Shown: in pieces, positions 16,730-26,089 of the stretch
Position numbering within the stretch: position 1 is the stretch's first letter
Layout: each line of letters opens with the position of its first letter
Source: Archangium sp.
GTDB taxonomy: Bacteria > Myxococcota > Myxococcia > Myxococcales > Myxococcaceae
Assembly: GCA_030695565.1 (NCBI GenBank)
Contig: JAUYRZ010000013.1
Coordinates: 1-57,074, forward strand
Direction of reading: 5' to 3'
DNA: 57,074 nt
Notes under the pieces: model-generated
The model's input: only the letters and a program-made list of their open reading frames with translations
Database searches by the model: none
Told to the model about the DNA's origin: nothing
Position numbers and translations under genes: made by a program

Positions 16730-17245
16730 TCAGATCTCCGTCTTGCGGTGAGCGATCAACCGCAGCAACCCCTTGATGCCAAAGTGCAGCAGGCCATACG
16801 CCGCCAACGCGATGAGAATGGGCACGGCCAGCGTGAAGCCGCCCGCGCTGGGGCTGGCCACGATGCCGTTGAACATCGCGTAGAACGGGTCGGTGAGCGC
16901 GCGAATGACGCGCACGAAGCCGATGCCGGGGCGCGCCGCGATCAAGGTGAGCACCAGGCGGACACCCAGCAAGCCGTAGAGCACGAAGAAGAGATAGTCG
17001 ATGACCTGGGACACCCGGGCCAACACCCGCGCGCGCCGCACCTCGCGGTCCTTGCCGGCCACCTCGTCGATGGCCTTGCCGCGGAACTGACCTGCCACCT
17101 TGTCCATCTCCTTCGCTTCGGTGGTGGTGGTGAGCTCGGTGCGCGCGGCGATCTTCGCGTTCACGTCGTCGTCGACCTGCGACTTCATCTCGTCGTGGTG
17201 CGCCACGCGGCGGGCTTCGTCTGCGACCAGCGGGTTCTGATTCAT
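16730..17245 (-). CDS. YggT-like membrane protein
   Basis: A 171-residue protein starting at ATG 17245, preceded by a GAAGGG ribosome site. The first 85 residues are hydrophilic and helical. Two pairs of membrane helices follow (about 88-110 and 135-165), and the RPGIGFVRVIRALTDPFYAMFNG stretch between them contains the YggT-family signature (ALTDPFY, with Pro before the helix). YggT proteins are small inner-membrane proteins, and some relate to cell-division or osmotic functions. The N-terminal extension is unusual. It is first in a pair with the PH-like membrane gene. Confidence 0.75.
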   Translation of the reverse strand: MNQNPLVADEARRVAHHDEMKSQVDDDVNAKIAARTELTTTTEAKEMDKVAGQFRGKAIDEVAGKDREVRRARVLARVSQVIDYLFFVLYGLLGVRLVLTLIAARPGIGFVRVIRALTDPFYAMFNGIVASPSAGGFTLAVPILIALAAYGLLHFGIKGLLRLIAHRKTEI

Positions 17246-17426
17246 GAGCCCTTCGCTGAGCACCTTTCGCGCCGCGGGCTGATCCGAGCAAGAGCCGGTG
17301 CTTGAGACCACGCGCCGGCGTTTCGCTCCATCAGGATGGCGGGTACTCCCTCAATTCGACAGAGCGCGCCGCGTGCCTCGATGGGGTGTGGCAGGAATTT
17401 TCCACCAGCGCCTGAGCATCGAGCTT

Positions 17427-17885
17427 CTACAGGGTGCGCTCGGTCCAGTTGGAGCGCCGGCGCCCCTCTTGTTCGCAGAGCAACCGGGCCAGCGTCTCGG
17501 CCAGCACCGAGGAGGCGTCGGCCTCATACGGCGCAGGCGGCGACGACTGCGAGGTCGACACCGGCTGCGGGCCCAGGTTCACCGTCTGAGGGGTCGCCAT
17601 GTTTGCGTTTCGCGCAAAGACATTTCGCAGCTCGATCATCGCGCGGGTGAAGTCGCAGTCCTGCGTGTCGGGCTGCATGATGAACTTGTCGAACTCGAGT
17701 ACGCGCAAGGTATCGAGCTCGCTGGGTTCCCGGTGGTACCGGCTCACCCAGGAGACCAACGCGCCGCTGTTCATGCCGTGGGGAGCGCCGTAGTTCCGCC
17801 GCGCCCAGTCTCCGAAGCTCTCGGCCGTCAGTTCACGCCGCAACATCAGGATGCAGAGTTCACTCATCGCGAGCGTGTTCTTCAT
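17427..17885 (-). CDS. Uncharacterised protein, tandem paralogue A
   Basis: A 152-residue cytoplasmic protein. Its first 100 residues align with the neighbour at 17924-18238 without gaps, at roughly half identity. Shared blocks are (G/S)ELC-LML-R-LT-(E/D)SF, W-RR-YG-P, LDTLRVLEFD and AM-ELRNVFARNAN. The domain looks mainly helical. This copy adds a Pro/Ser/Gln linker and a 50-residue tail ending in ETLARLLCEQEGRRRSNW. There is no signal peptide, membrane segment or catalytic motif that I recognise. The two genes are in the same direction, 38 bases apart, probably one transcript. It could be an adaptor or a signalling domain; no function is claimed. Confidence 0.7.
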   Translation of the reverse strand: MKNTLAMSELCILMLRRELTAESFGDWARRNYGAPHGMNSGALVSWVSRYHREPSELDTLRVLEFDKFIMQPDTQDCDFTRAMIELRNVFARNANMATPQTVNLGPQPVSTSQSSPPAPYEADASSVLAETLARLLCEQEGRRRSNWTERTL

Positions 17886-17923
17886 GAAGCCGCTGCGAAT
17901 TCACGCGATGTGCCACGGGGCGT

Positions 17924-18238
17924 TCACGTGCTCTGACTCTCAGCCGGAGCGATGTTTGCGTTGCGAGCAAACACGTTACGCAGCTCCAGCATGGCGCGCC
18001 TGAAGCCCGAGTCGCGGAGCTCCTGGCCCTGGAGATAGCGGTCGAACTCCAGCACCCGCAACGTGTCGAGGGGGTGCGGTTGCGCATGATGTTTCGCGAC
18101 CAATCGCACCAGCCCTGCGCTGCTCTGGTCTTTGGGCTCCCCGTAATACCGCCGCACCCACCGGGCGAAGCTGTCGGAGGTCAGCTGTCGAAGCAGCATC
18201 AACGTGCACAGTTCGCCCATCGCCGTACGGAATCGCAT
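17924..18238 (-). CDS. Uncharacterised protein, tandem paralogue B
   Basis: A 104-residue protein that is essentially only the domain shared with the downstream paralogue: MGELCTLML near the start, RRYYGEP, LDTLRVLEFDRYL and LELRNVFARNAN at the end. ATG 18238 is used; a second Met at 18220 precedes GELC exactly as in paralogue A, so either may be used. It reads first in the pair. Its 5' end overlaps, on the other strand, the antitoxin-like relic at 18237. The function is unknown. Confidence 0.65.
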   Translation of the reverse strand: MRFRTAMGELCTLMLLRQLTSDSFARWVRRYYGEPKDQSSAGLVRLVAKHHAQPHPLDTLRVLEFDRYLQGQELRDSGFRRAMLELRNVFARNANIAPAESQST

Positions 18239-18486
18239 GGAGCGCCGACTGATTCACGGGGTGTGCCAGCACCCGCTCGAAAGGCTGTACCGGCCGCCCA
18301 GGGTTCACCGGGCGCTGCTGAAGAAGGCCGAAGCGCGAGGGGTGAGTCTGAACACCCTCCTCGTTCAGGCGCTCGAGGCTGGAGCTTCGCGTTCACGACG
18401 ACCTCGACGACCTCTTCGGGAGTTGGGTGCACGACGCAGCCGTCGACAAAGCGCTCGCCGAATCCCGCAACTGCCGCGGGCGTTGA
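18237..18486 (+). pseudogene. Frameshifted ribbon-helix-helix antitoxin-like relic
   Basis: The plus strand from ATG 18237 reads a short odd stretch and then RVHRALLKKAEARGVSLNTL followed by LVQALEAG, a good match to the ribbon-helix-helix end of HicB/Arc-type antitoxins (H-x2-L-x3-A-x3-G-x-SLN). After about 18382 the sense moves to the +1 frame: ELRVHDDLDDLFGSWVHDAA and on to a stop at 18486. DDLDDL-GSWV-D looks like the toxin-binding tail of such antitoxins. The 5' end is degenerate and no toxin gene follows. I judge it a decayed antitoxin rather than an expressed gene. Confidence 0.45.
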
Positions 18487-18487
18487 T

Positions 18488-20632
18488 TCAGGCGTCGAGG
18501 ACCTGACGAACCTTGCGCAGCAGGGCCTCGGGCACGATCGGCTTGGGCAGGAACTCGATGCCGGCATCCAGCACGCCGTGATGCACGATGGTGTTCTCGG
18601 TGTAGCCCGACACGTAGAGCACGCGCATCGCCGGCCGCACGGGCTTGAGCCGCTCCGCCAGTTGCCGCCCGCTCATGTGCGGCATCACCACGTCGGTCAG
18701 CAGCAGGTGAATGGTGGCGGTGAACTGCTCACAGAGGAGGAACGCCTCTCCGCCGTTGGCCGCCTCGAGCACGTTGTAGCCGGCCTTGCGCAGCACCAGC
18801 CGCATCACCTCGCGCACCTGCTCCTGATCTTCCACCAGCAGGACGGTCTCGGTGCCGCGCAAGGTGGTCGAAGGCGCGCTGGGCGCAGCGTGCTGCGTCA
18901 CTTCGCGATCGGTGCGCGGCAGGTAGACCTTGAACGTCGTGCCCACGCCCGGCTCGCTGTAGACCCAGATGTGACCGCCGCTCTGCTTCACGATGCCGTA
19001 CACCGTGGAGAGCCCCAGGCCAGTGCCCTTGCTCTTGTCCTTGGTGGTGAAGAACGGCTCGAAGATGCGGTCCTTCGTCGCGCGATCCATGCCGATGCCC
19101 GTGTCGGTGACGGCCAGCAGCACGTAGGGCCCGGCGGTCACGTCGGCGTGCTCGGCGGCGTAGGCCTCGTCGAGCGCCACGTTGGCGGTCTCCAGGGTCA
19201 CCCGGCCGCCGTGAGGCATCGCGTCTCGCGCGTTGACCACCAGGTTGACGATCACCTGCTCGAGCTGGCCGACGTCGGCGTTCACGTTGCCCGCTTGCTG
19301 CGAGGGCAGCACGGTCAGCTTGATGTTCTCGGTGAGCAGGCGAACCAGCATCTTCTGCACGCCCCCGATGACTTCGTTCAGCGCGAGCACCTCGGGCCTG
19401 AGGATCTGCTTGCGGCTGAAGGCCAACAACTGGCGGGTCAGCTCGGCGGCGCGTTGGCCGGCCTTCTTGATTTCGATCAGATCATCCCGCAGCGGGTCGT
19501 CGGGCTTGAGCTCCTCGATGACGAAGCCCGAGTAGCTGAGGATGACCGAGAGCAGGTTGTTGAAGTCGTGCGCGACGCCACCCGCGAGGCTGCCGACCGC
19601 CTCCATCTTCTGCATCTGGCGCAGCTGGCCCTCGAGCTTCTGCTCGCGCTCATGGGCGGCCTTCTCGGGGGTGATGTCTTGAATCGAGCCCTGCACGTGG
19701 GTGATGGCGCCCGTCACGTCGCGCTCGGCGTTGCCGATGCTGCGAACCCAGAGGCGGTTGCCGCGGGCCGTGATCAGCTGGGCCTCGATGTCGAAAGGCG
19801 TTCCCTCTTCGAGACAGGCTCGCACGCCTTCGCGCACCGGCTCGCGTGACTCGGGCGCGTAGAACTCGATGCCGCTCTCGACCGTGGGCTGCTGGCCCTC
19901 CGGGAGCTCGTGCAGCTCGCGGGTCTCCTCCGACCAGACGACCTTCTGATCGCGCACGCTGACCCGCCAGCCCCCCAGCCGCGCCGTGCGGCCCGCGATG
20001 CGGAGCAATGCGCGGCCTTCACGCAGCGCCTCTTCAGAGCGCGCGCGCCGGGCCACTTCTTCGGTCAGCGTGAGGTTCGAACGCTCCAGCGCCTCGATGA
20101 CCGCGCCGAACGCCAGCACCAGGCACACGTTCACGAAGGTGAAGTTGGCCGTGACCAGCGTCCACCCCGGCAGATCCATGATCCAGCGGGGAGCGACCAT
20201 CTCGGGAGCGGTGATGCCCAGCGCGCCGACGCCCAGCAACGTGAGCGCGTTGAGCACCACCGACGCGAGGCCCCAGCGCAAGCTGAGCAACAGCGTGGCG
20301 AAGAGCGAAAAGGCGAAGAGATAGATCTGGCTGACCGAGCCCACGGTGATCATCAGCCCGGCGCCCAGCATGTAGAAGAGGGTCGAGGTGAAGGCGGCGC
20401 GGGTCTTGAGCGGAATGCGCTCCACCAACCAGAGGGTGATCACCCCGACGATGGCGACGGTGTCGATCACCACCACGCCCCACATGGCGTTGACGTACGC
20501 GAGCCAGACGCTGGGCAGGTAGACCAGGCCGCCCAACACCGCGGTGACTCGCAAGACGACCCGGAGCAAGTCACCCCGCCAGCTCTCGGGGCGCAGACCC
20601 AGCCATCGCTTCTGCCGAGGAGCTTCGCTCAC
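18488..20632 (-). CDS. Membrane PAS hybrid histidine kinase with receiver
   Basis: A 714-residue kinase. GTG 20632 is chosen because GGAGG precedes it at short spacing. Six or so membrane helices lie within about 25-190, then a coiled segment and a PAS domain (about 210-335, with [20 protein letters not shown] and the PAC end VQGSIQDIT). HisKA has His355 in [20 protein letters not shown], the HFNNLL-type box common in PAS kinases. HATPase_c shows [17 protein letters not shown] and [20 protein letters not shown]. The receiver (about 595-714) has VEDQEQVR, Asp in LLTDVVMP and Lys in LPKPI. It is a full HK-receiver hybrid, downstream of the SDR gene in the same direction. Confidence 0.93.
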   Translation of the reverse strand: MSEAPRQKRWLGLRPESWRGDLLRVVLRVTAVLGGLVYLPSVWLAYVNAMWGVVVIDTVAIVGVITLWLVERIPLKTRAAFTSTLFYMLGAGLMITVGSVSQIYLFAFSLFATLLLSLRWGLASVVLNALTLLGVGALGITAPEMVAPRWIMDLPGWTLVTANFTFVNVCLVLAFGAVIEALERSNLTLTEEVARRARSEEALREGRALLRIAGRTARLGGWRVSVRDQKVVWSEETRELHELPEGQQPTVESGIEFYAPESREPVREGVRACLEEGTPFDIEAQLITARGNRLWVRSIGNAERDVTGAITHVQGSIQDITPEKAAHEREQKLEGQLRQMQKMEAVGSLAGGVAHDFNNLLSVILSYSGFVIEELKPDDPLRDDLIEIKKAGQRAAELTRQLLAFSRKQILRPEVLALNEVIGGVQKMLVRLLTENIKLTVLPSQQAGNVNADVGQLEQVIVNLVVNARDAMPHGGRVTLETANVALDEAYAAEHADVTAGPYVLLAVTDTGIGMDRATKDRIFEPFFTTKDKSKGTGLGLSTVYGIVKQSGGHIWVYSEPGVGTTFKVYLPRTDREVTQHAAPSAPSTTLRGTETVLLVEDQEQVREVMRLVLRKAGYNVLEAANGGEAFLLCEQFTATIHLLLTDVVMPHMSGRQLAERLKPVRPAMRVLYVSGYTENTIVHHGVLDAGIEFLPKPIVPEALLRKVRQVLDA

Positions 20633-20678
20633 GTCCCTCCAACGGTAGGGGCGAACCGGGCGCGATGCTCGAAGTTCT

Positions 20679-21683
20679 TCAGACCTCGTTGTTGCGCAAC
20701 GAAGCCGCATCGGTGAGCCGGGTGAAGATCCTCGGCATTCGCCGAGACTGTGCGTCTTTGCCCTCCACGCTCTGGTCGCTGCCGCCTTCCGGGCTGGGGA
20801 GCAGCCGGTTGACCACCCCCAACAGGTCCTGCATCAACGAAGGCCCAAAGGCGTACAGGCGGGCCAACAACCGGGCCGGCAGCGAGAGCACCACCTCTGC
20901 GTCGCCCCGCTCGCAGGCGTCGATGATCTGTTTGGCTGCGCGTTCGGCGCTCATGGAGAGGCCCGGCAGGCTGTCGCTCAGCTTGAACCACGCGTACTCG
21001 GCCTCTTGTCGGCCTTTCACCTGCGCGTGCCGCGGGCTCCCGGTGCGCATCAGCCCGGGGCAGACCGTGGTCACTTTGACCCCATCGCGCGCGAGCTCGG
21101 CGCGCAGGCCGGTGGAGAACCCGTAGGCGGCGAACTTGCTGGCGCTGTACGGCAGCAGATGGGGGATGGGCACCTTGGCGCCGATCGAGGTGATGTTCAC
21201 GATGCGGCCCGCGTGGCGCCGGCGCATCTGCGGCAAGACGGCGAAGGTGGCGTAGAGCGGCGCCCAGAAGTGGATGCGCATGGCCGCGTCGTAGTCTTCA
21301 GGGCTCATCAGCTCCAACGGCCCGACCTGGATGACGCCGGCGTTGTTGATCAACACGTCGACCGGCCCGAGCGCCGCCTGAACCTGGGCGAGGAAGTGCG
21401 TGAGCTGATCTCGTTCGGTGACGTCGCAAGCCGCGGCGAACACGGTGCCGCCCCCGGAGGCCAGCTCGGCCCGGGCCTTCTGCACCTCGCTGACGTTGCG
21501 CGAACAGATGGCCACCTCGGCGCCGCGTTCGATCAGCTCGCGCGCGAGCACCAGCCCCAGTCCGCGCGCGCCGCCGGTGACCACCACCACCTTGCCGCGC
21601 AAGTCGTAGCGGGCGAGCCGGGCGATCAATCGTCGGGTGATGACCAATCCAGCGACCAGGCCCGCCAGCGCGCGTTTGTTCAT
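20679..21683 (-). CDS. Short-chain dehydrogenase/reductase
   Basis: A 334-residue classical SDR. The Rossmann motif is TGGARGLG at 36-43, NNAG at 113-116, and the catalytic residues are Ser166, Tyr179 and Lys183 (YSASK). Position 61-62 (Ser-Arg after the second strand) favours NADP(H). A hydrophobic N-terminal segment (about 5-22) and a 60-residue extension after the fold, with a helical stretch [19 protein letters not shown], suggest membrane association, as in SDRs acting on lipids or sterols. The substrate is unknown. The stop is 46 bases before the hybrid kinase start in the same direction. Confidence 0.9.
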   Translation of the reverse strand: MNKRALAGLVAGLVITRRLIARLARYDLRGKVVVVTGGARGLGLVLARELIERGAEVAICSRNVSEVQKARAELASGGGTVFAAACDVTERDQLTHFLAQVQAALGPVDVLINNAGVIQVGPLELMSPEDYDAAMRIHFWAPLYATFAVLPQMRRRHAGRIVNITSIGAKVPIPHLLPYSASKFAAYGFSTGLRAELARDGVKVTTVCPGLMRTGSPRHAQVKGRQEAEYAWFKLSDSLPGLSMSAERAAKQIIDACERGDAEVVLSLPARLLARLYAFGPSLMQDLLGVVNRLLPSPEGGSDQSVEGKDAQSRRMPRIFTRLTDAASLRNNEV

Positions 21684-21728
21684 CTTGAACCCGTAACGGT
21701 GTCCGTCACAGGCACATCACCCATCCGC

Positions 21729-22466
21729 TCAGTTGCAGCGGCCGGCGTTGCACTGCCCCGAGCAGCACTGGCCTTGCGCGGCGCACGGCATTTGCGCGGC
21801 CACGCAACTGCCGCGGCACTGACCGAGCTGACACTGCAGGCCCAGACAACAATCGCCCGACTGGCTGCAGCTCTCCATCGCCTGCCGGCACTGCGAGCGG
21901 CAGGTGAAGGTGTCGGGGCTGCAGAACCCCACGCAGCACTCCGCATCCATTGCGCACGTGACGCCCGCGGCCTTGCAGGTGGAGGAGCGGCAGAGGTTGA
22001 TGTTGCAGGTGCCTTCACAACAATCGCTCTGTTCGATGCACGAGCCCGCGGTCGCCGCGCACGAGGTGGAGCGGCAGAGGTTGCCGATGCAGCTCGAGCC
22101 GGTGCAGCAGTCCGTGGTGTCCACGCAGCTCTGACCGGGCACGCCACACGTGCCGTCACCGGCGCAGCGGTTGTTGAGACAGGTCTTCGAACAACAAATC
22201 GACGAACTCGCGCAGCCGTCGCCACTGGCCGCGCAGCCACAGACGCCGTTGCGGCACAACCCATCGCAACAGTCGGAGTTGAACAGGCACATTTCGCCCG
22301 CGGGCCTGCAGGGCAACAGGCACTGCCCCCCGACACACGAGCCTTCACAACACGCGGCGCTCTCTGCGCAGCTCGCGCGCAACGCCGTGCACGGAGCGGG
22401 CGGCACGATGGTGGGCCCACAGGCGACCAGAGACCAACAGACCGAGGCGAGAGCGAGGTGACGCAC
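21729..22466 (-). CDS. Cys-rich repeat lipoprotein (CC-x-G-x-C modules)
   Basis: A lipoprotein of about 245 residues. The lipobox is SLVACG, with Cys about 16 residues after the GTG at 22466; a TTG at 22502 would give a longer signal, and neither has a clear ribosome site. The mature part is eight or nine modules of 20-25 residues of the form C-x5-6-C-x5-CC-x2-x-C-x3-x-C. Examples are SAACCEGSC, NSDCCDGLC, SDCCEGTC and DAECCVGFC. This resembles knottin/Dickkopf-like Cys repeats and would form several disulphides per module outside the cell. It is divergent from the ceramidase operon, with a gap of about 42 bases. Role: surface structural or protease-resistant protein, inferred. Confidence 0.75.
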   Translation of the reverse strand: MRHLALASVCWSLVACGPTIVPPAPCTALRASCAESAACCEGSCVGGQCLLPCRPAGEMCLFNSDCCDGLCRNGVCGCAASGDGCASSSICCSKTCLNNRCAGDGTCGVPGQSCVDTTDCCTGSSCIGNLCRSTSCAATAGSCIEQSDCCEGTCNINLCRSSTCKAAGVTCAMDAECCVGFCSPDTFTCRSQCRQAMESCSQSGDCCLGLQCQLGQCRGSCVAAQMPCAAQGQCCSGQCNAGRCN

Positions 22467-22508
22467 CGGCGCACGCTGATACGAACGTGGACACGCGCGC
22501 AATACCTG

Positions 22509-24506
22509 ATGAAGCTCCGCCCCATGCGTGTCGGGTGGGTGCTGTTGGTGGGCTGTCTGCTGTCGTCGTGTCTCGCCAATGGTCCCCTGCTCTGGGTACG
22601 CAACAAGGCGCCTGAACCCGCGGTGAGGGTCGACCGGCTCAGAGCGGGCGTCGCGGAGGTCGACCTCACGCCGCCTCCGGGGCTTCCCACGTACGGCTTC
22701 TCGTCAGCGGGTGCAGCGCACGCCGAGGGCTACTGGTTGCGGCTGCGGGGGCGCATCATCGTGCTCCAGTCGGGCACCACGAAGCTGGCCCTGCTGCAGC
22801 TGGACCTGGGGGCGGCGAGCCCGCTGCTTCACCGGAAAATCGCGCAGCGCATCGAACGTTTCGGCATCGCAGCGCCGCAGCTGGTGATGGCCACCGTGCA
22901 CACGCATGGCGGCCCGTCGGCCATCTACGGCGACAAGTTCTTCAACACCGTGGTCGGAGCCGCCGCGAAGTTCGACGAACACCTGGTCGACGCGATGGCC
23001 GACTCACTCGCGAAGGGCGTGGAGACCGCGCTCGGTCAGATGAAAGACGCGCGCGCCGCGTGGGGCCAGGCCCAGGTGCCCGGCCCCGCCAGCTCGAACC
23101 GCAGCCGCGACGCGTGGCTCAACAACTTCGCCGACGGGCGCGTGCCGGGCACCGACATCGACCGCACGCTCACCCTGCTGCGCCTCGATGCCGAAGAGAA
23201 CGGCACCACGTCACCACTCGCGGCGTGGTCGATCTTCGCGGTGCACGGCAACAGCATCGGCCCGGTGCGTGCCGACGAGCCGAAGGCCTCGCTCTTTCAC
23301 GGCGACATTCACGGCCTCGCCGCGCGCCTCACCGCGCGGAAGATCGAACGACGCGCGAACGTGACCGGGTTCCTGGCGGCCACCACCACCGGCGCTGAAG
23401 GCGACGTCACGCCGGGGCCCACACCCGGTGGGCCGCAAGGCCTGACGCTGACCATGTCGGTGGCGGAGTTGATCGCTCAGACCGCAGACCAGCTCCACCA
23501 GAGCCTCGACGAGGCCATCGCCCGGCCCGAAGCCGCGACGGTGCCCATCGCCGTGGTCTACGACGAGACCTCGTTGCGCGGCGCCAACACCACCGAGGGC
23601 CGCTTGTGCCCCAGCGCGTTCCTCGGCGGGCCGCAGATGCGTGGCTCGGAAGAAGGCCGCGGCGTGCCGGGGTGGGCCGCTCCGATTCTGCGCACCGATG
23701 AAGGCATCGTGGATCCGCCTCACGGCTGCACCGCCACCAAGGTCTATGCGCTTGGTCCCCTGGGCCTGCAGGAGATCGCCGTGATGCCGGAAGACTTTCC
23801 CGACGTGGGCACCTTTCAGTTGGTCACCTTCGGTGAACCCGCCACCGGTCTCGCGCTCGCGGGTGTGCCGGGAGAACCGACCACCGAAGTGGGCCGCATG
23901 GTGATGTCGCAGATCGCGCGGGAACGGTGGAGAGGCCCGATCGCCGTGATGGGCCTGACCAACGCGTACCTGCTCTACATCACCACCGGCGCCGAATACC
24001 TCATCCAGGACTACGAAGGCGGCGGCACCATCTTCGGTGGGCACGAAGGCACCTTCGTGGCGGAAGAATTCGGCCGCCTCGCCGCGCGATGGAAGCCGCA
24101 GCAGGTGACCGTCAACGGCTTCGACTCGAACCGCTCCTTCCGGCCCGGAGCGCAGACCGATCTCATTCCCACCAGCAACCCGTGTGAGCCCTCGAAGTGG
24201 TCACCCGGCGCGCTCGACCTCGGCGCGCGACGCATCGTCTTCCACTGGAGCGGCGCGCACGAAGACGAAGCCTGCGCGCTGGCGAAGATTCGCGTGGAGT
24301 GTGGAGGCCAGGTGTTGCTCGGTGAAGGCGGCTTCGCGCAGAACGACGAGGGCTACAGCTTCGAGGTGCGCCGCGAGAAGGGCAACGCGTGGTCAGCGAG
24401 CTGGGCGGTGAACGGCAGCAGCGCTCAGCCTTGCCAGTTCGTGGTCGAGGCCGGCGCCACGCAGGTTCGTTCGAAGACCTTCGAGCTGACGGGGAGCACG
24501 CCATGA
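22509..24506 (+). CDS. Neutral/alkaline ceramidase family lipoprotein
   Basis: A 665-residue protein of the neutral ceramidase family, which hydrolyses the N-acyl bond of ceramide. The signal with lipobox (WVLLVGCLLSSC) suggests a lipid anchor. Family features in order are AGVAEVDLTPPPGLPTYGF, zinc-ligand VHTHGGPS (His131, His133), a second His in AVHGNSIG, GAEGDVTPG, and NAYLLYITTGAEYLIQDYEG with GGGTIFGGHEG. A C-terminal beta-sandwich (about 555-665) is present, as in PaCD-type enzymes. ATG 22509 or 22524 could be the start. The frame is open far upstream but there it lies opposite the Cys-rich lipoprotein. It is first in a three-gene ATGA-coupled operon. Confidence 0.9.
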   Translation: MKLRPMRVGWVLLVGCLLSSCLANGPLLWVRNKAPEPAVRVDRLRAGVAEVDLTPPPGLPTYGFSSAGAAHAEGYWLRLRGRIIVLQSGTTKLALLQLDLGAASPLLHRKIAQRIERFGIAAPQLVMATVHTHGGPSAIYGDKFFNTVVGAAAKFDEHLVDAMADSLAKGVETALGQMKDARAAWGQAQVPGPASSNRSRDAWLNNFADGRVPGTDIDRTLTLLRLDAEENGTTSPLAAWSIFAVHGNSIGPVRADEPKASLFHGDIHGLAARLTARKIERRANVTGFLAATTTGAEGDVTPGPTPGGPQGLTLTMSVAELIAQTADQLHQSLDEAIARPEAATVPIAVVYDETSLRGANTTEGRLCPSAFLGGPQMRGSEEGRGVPGWAAPILRTDEGIVDPPHGCTATKVYALGPLGLQEIAVMPEDFPDVGTFQLVTFGEPATGLALAGVPGEPTTEVGRMVMSQIARERWRGPIAVMGLTNAYLLYITTGAEYLIQDYEGGGTIFGGHEGTFVAEEFGRLAARWKPQQVTVNGFDSNRSFRPGAQTDLIPTSNPCEPSKWSPGALDLGARRIVFHWSGAHEDEACALAKIRVECGGQVLLGEGGFAQNDEGYSFEVRREKGNAWSASWAVNGSSAQPCQFVVEAGATQVRSKTFELTGSTP

Positions 24507-26089
24507 GGCTGCGCTTGATGGCGGCCGCGGTGTTGGCGAGCGCGTGCGTGACGACGACCTGGCGCTACCAGCGCATCGAGGGCGAGGTGGCCAGCATTCA
24601 CCCCGACCTCTGGTACGAGATCGAGTGCACCGGCAAAGAGCCGCTGCGGGGTGATGGGGGCTGCGCCGCCGCGCTCGCACCGGCGGTGAGCTGCGAGACC
24701 CGCCCTGAACTCTGCGCCCAGCTGCCGGGTGGAGGCACGAGCGTGGCCTGCACGGGTTTGGAGCCGCTGCTCAGCTTCGTGCAGCTCAGCGACGTGAAGC
24801 TGCGTGAACACGCGGTGCTGGTGACCGATGAGTCGAGCACTGGACTCCCGAAAGCGCTTGATCAGCAGTACCGCAACGACGACGCGGTGCTGCTCGCCAC
24901 GGTGCTGGGCATCAACCAACTGGGCTCGAGTGGAGCGCCGCTGGGTACCTGCCCTGCCCTCTCCGCGCCGCAGTTCGTCATCCACACGGGGAACTCGGTC
25001 GAGCTCGGCTTGTTCTCCGAGTTGACGCAGTTCATCGGCGGCATGAACGAGCTGGTGATTCCCTGGTTCAACGTGGTGGGTCCCAACGACGTGGCGTTCC
25101 TCGGCGCGCGGCCCAACGAGCGGGTCTCGGGTGCGAACGCGGTGGTGCCCTTTGCACCCATCGCCGACGTGGATCGTTTCATGCGGTTTCATTCACAGAA
25201 GGGCGCGAAGAAAGACGTCAGCCTCCCCAACCCGGATCAACGCACCGCCGACAAGGGTCCGAACAAGACGGGCTGCAGGCTACAGCCGAACGGCCTGTGC
25301 AACCCGGACCCGCGGTATCCCCGCAGCCTCTTCCACGGCTTCGATGTGAACTGCGTGAAGGCGGGCAAGGGTTTGACTCAGCTGGAGGCCGACCTCGACA
25401 CGCTGTGCTCCACGGCGCGCGGCTACTACGCGTTCACCGTGCCTTCGCCCCGTCCGGAGATTTCGTTTCGCGTGGTGGTGCTCAACTCAGCGGAGAGCGT
25501 GCTCGACGATGGAGCCTCCGGCGGCCGCGAGGGCCGCATGCTGCAGGAGCAACTGCGTTGGCTGCAGCGGGAGCTCGACGCGCTTCCTTCGGGAACGTTC
25601 GCGCTGGTCTTCGGTCACCATCCACTGAGCGGCCTGGGCGATTCGGTGCGCGAGCCGTTGACGGACCTGCTGAGCGGTCGACCGCGTGTGCTCGGCTATT
25701 TCCACGGAGGAGAGGGCGACAGCTTCCGCCTGCACGCACGCGACGCCGGGGTGGGCCTTGCCGAAGTGGGCACCGGCGCGCTGCTCGACTTTCCCCAGCT
25801 CGGCCGCGAGGTCGAAGTGCTGCGCGCAGCCGACGGCAGTCTCTCCGTGCGCGTGGCCTCGTTCAGCCAGGGGCCCGCTTCGCGCGCCTTGCCCGACCCG
25901 GCTCCACTGCAGCCCCTGGGCGGAAACTGTGAGCGGTTGAACGACGGCACCAGCTTCTGCCGCAAGCTCAGCTACCGCGCAGGCCGGGGGTTCGAAGCCT
26001 CGCGACAACTCTCGGCCGATGCAGGCCTCAGCCCGGAGAACGCGAACGGCCTCTTCCTCGCGTGGACACCAGAAGGAGCAGCACGATGA
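24503..26089 (+). CDS. Calcineurin-like phosphoesterase lipoprotein
   Basis: A 528-residue exported lipoprotein (MRLRLMAAAVLASAC). Its ATG overlaps the ceramidase stop (ATGA at 24503), so the two are translationally coupled. Motifs resemble calcineurin-like metallophosphoesterases: LSFVQLSDVKL near 90-100, HTGNSVE near 155-161 where the family has GDNxD/E, and FGHHPLSGLGD near 373-384. The usual GDxVD is altered and the final GHxH is not clear (GYFHGGEGD), so activity is uncertain. Cysteines in the inserted middle region (about 250-300) suggest disulphides. The substrate is unknown; the operon context suggests a phospholipid or sphingolipid-related phosphate. Confidence 0.7.
   Translation: MRLRLMAAAVLASACVTTTWRYQRIEGEVASIHPDLWYEIECTGKEPLRGDGGCAAALAPAVSCETRPELCAQLPGGGTSVACTGLEPLLSFVQLSDVKLREHAVLVTDESSTGLPKALDQQYRNDDAVLLATVLGINQLGSSGAPLGTCPALSAPQFVIHTGNSVELGLFSELTQFIGGMNELVIPWFNVVGPNDVAFLGARPNERVSGANAVVPFAPIADVDRFMRFHSQKGAKKDVSLPNPDQRTADKGPNKTGCRLQPNGLCNPDPRYPRSLFHGFDVNCVKAGKGLTQLEADLDTLCSTARGYYAFTVPSPRPEISFRVVVLNSAESVLDDGASGGREGRMLQEQLRWLQRELDALPSGTFALVFGHHPLSGLGDSVREPLTDLLSGRPRVLGYFHGGEGDSFRLHARDAGVGLAEVGTGALLDFPQLGREVEVLRAADGSLSVRVASFSQGPASRALPDPAPLQPLGGNCERLNDGTSFCRKLSYRAGRGFEASRQLSADAGLSPENANGLFLAWTPEGAAR

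Noticed and set aside
16701-17291. Upstream extension of the PH-like membrane protein
   Set aside because: The extra residues are the antiphase reading of the YggT-like gene.
21006-22508. Upstream extension of the ceramidase frame by about 500 codons
   Set aside because: It runs antisense through the SDR and the Cys-rich lipoprotein genes; only sequence after 22509 has a signal peptide and ceramidase motifs.
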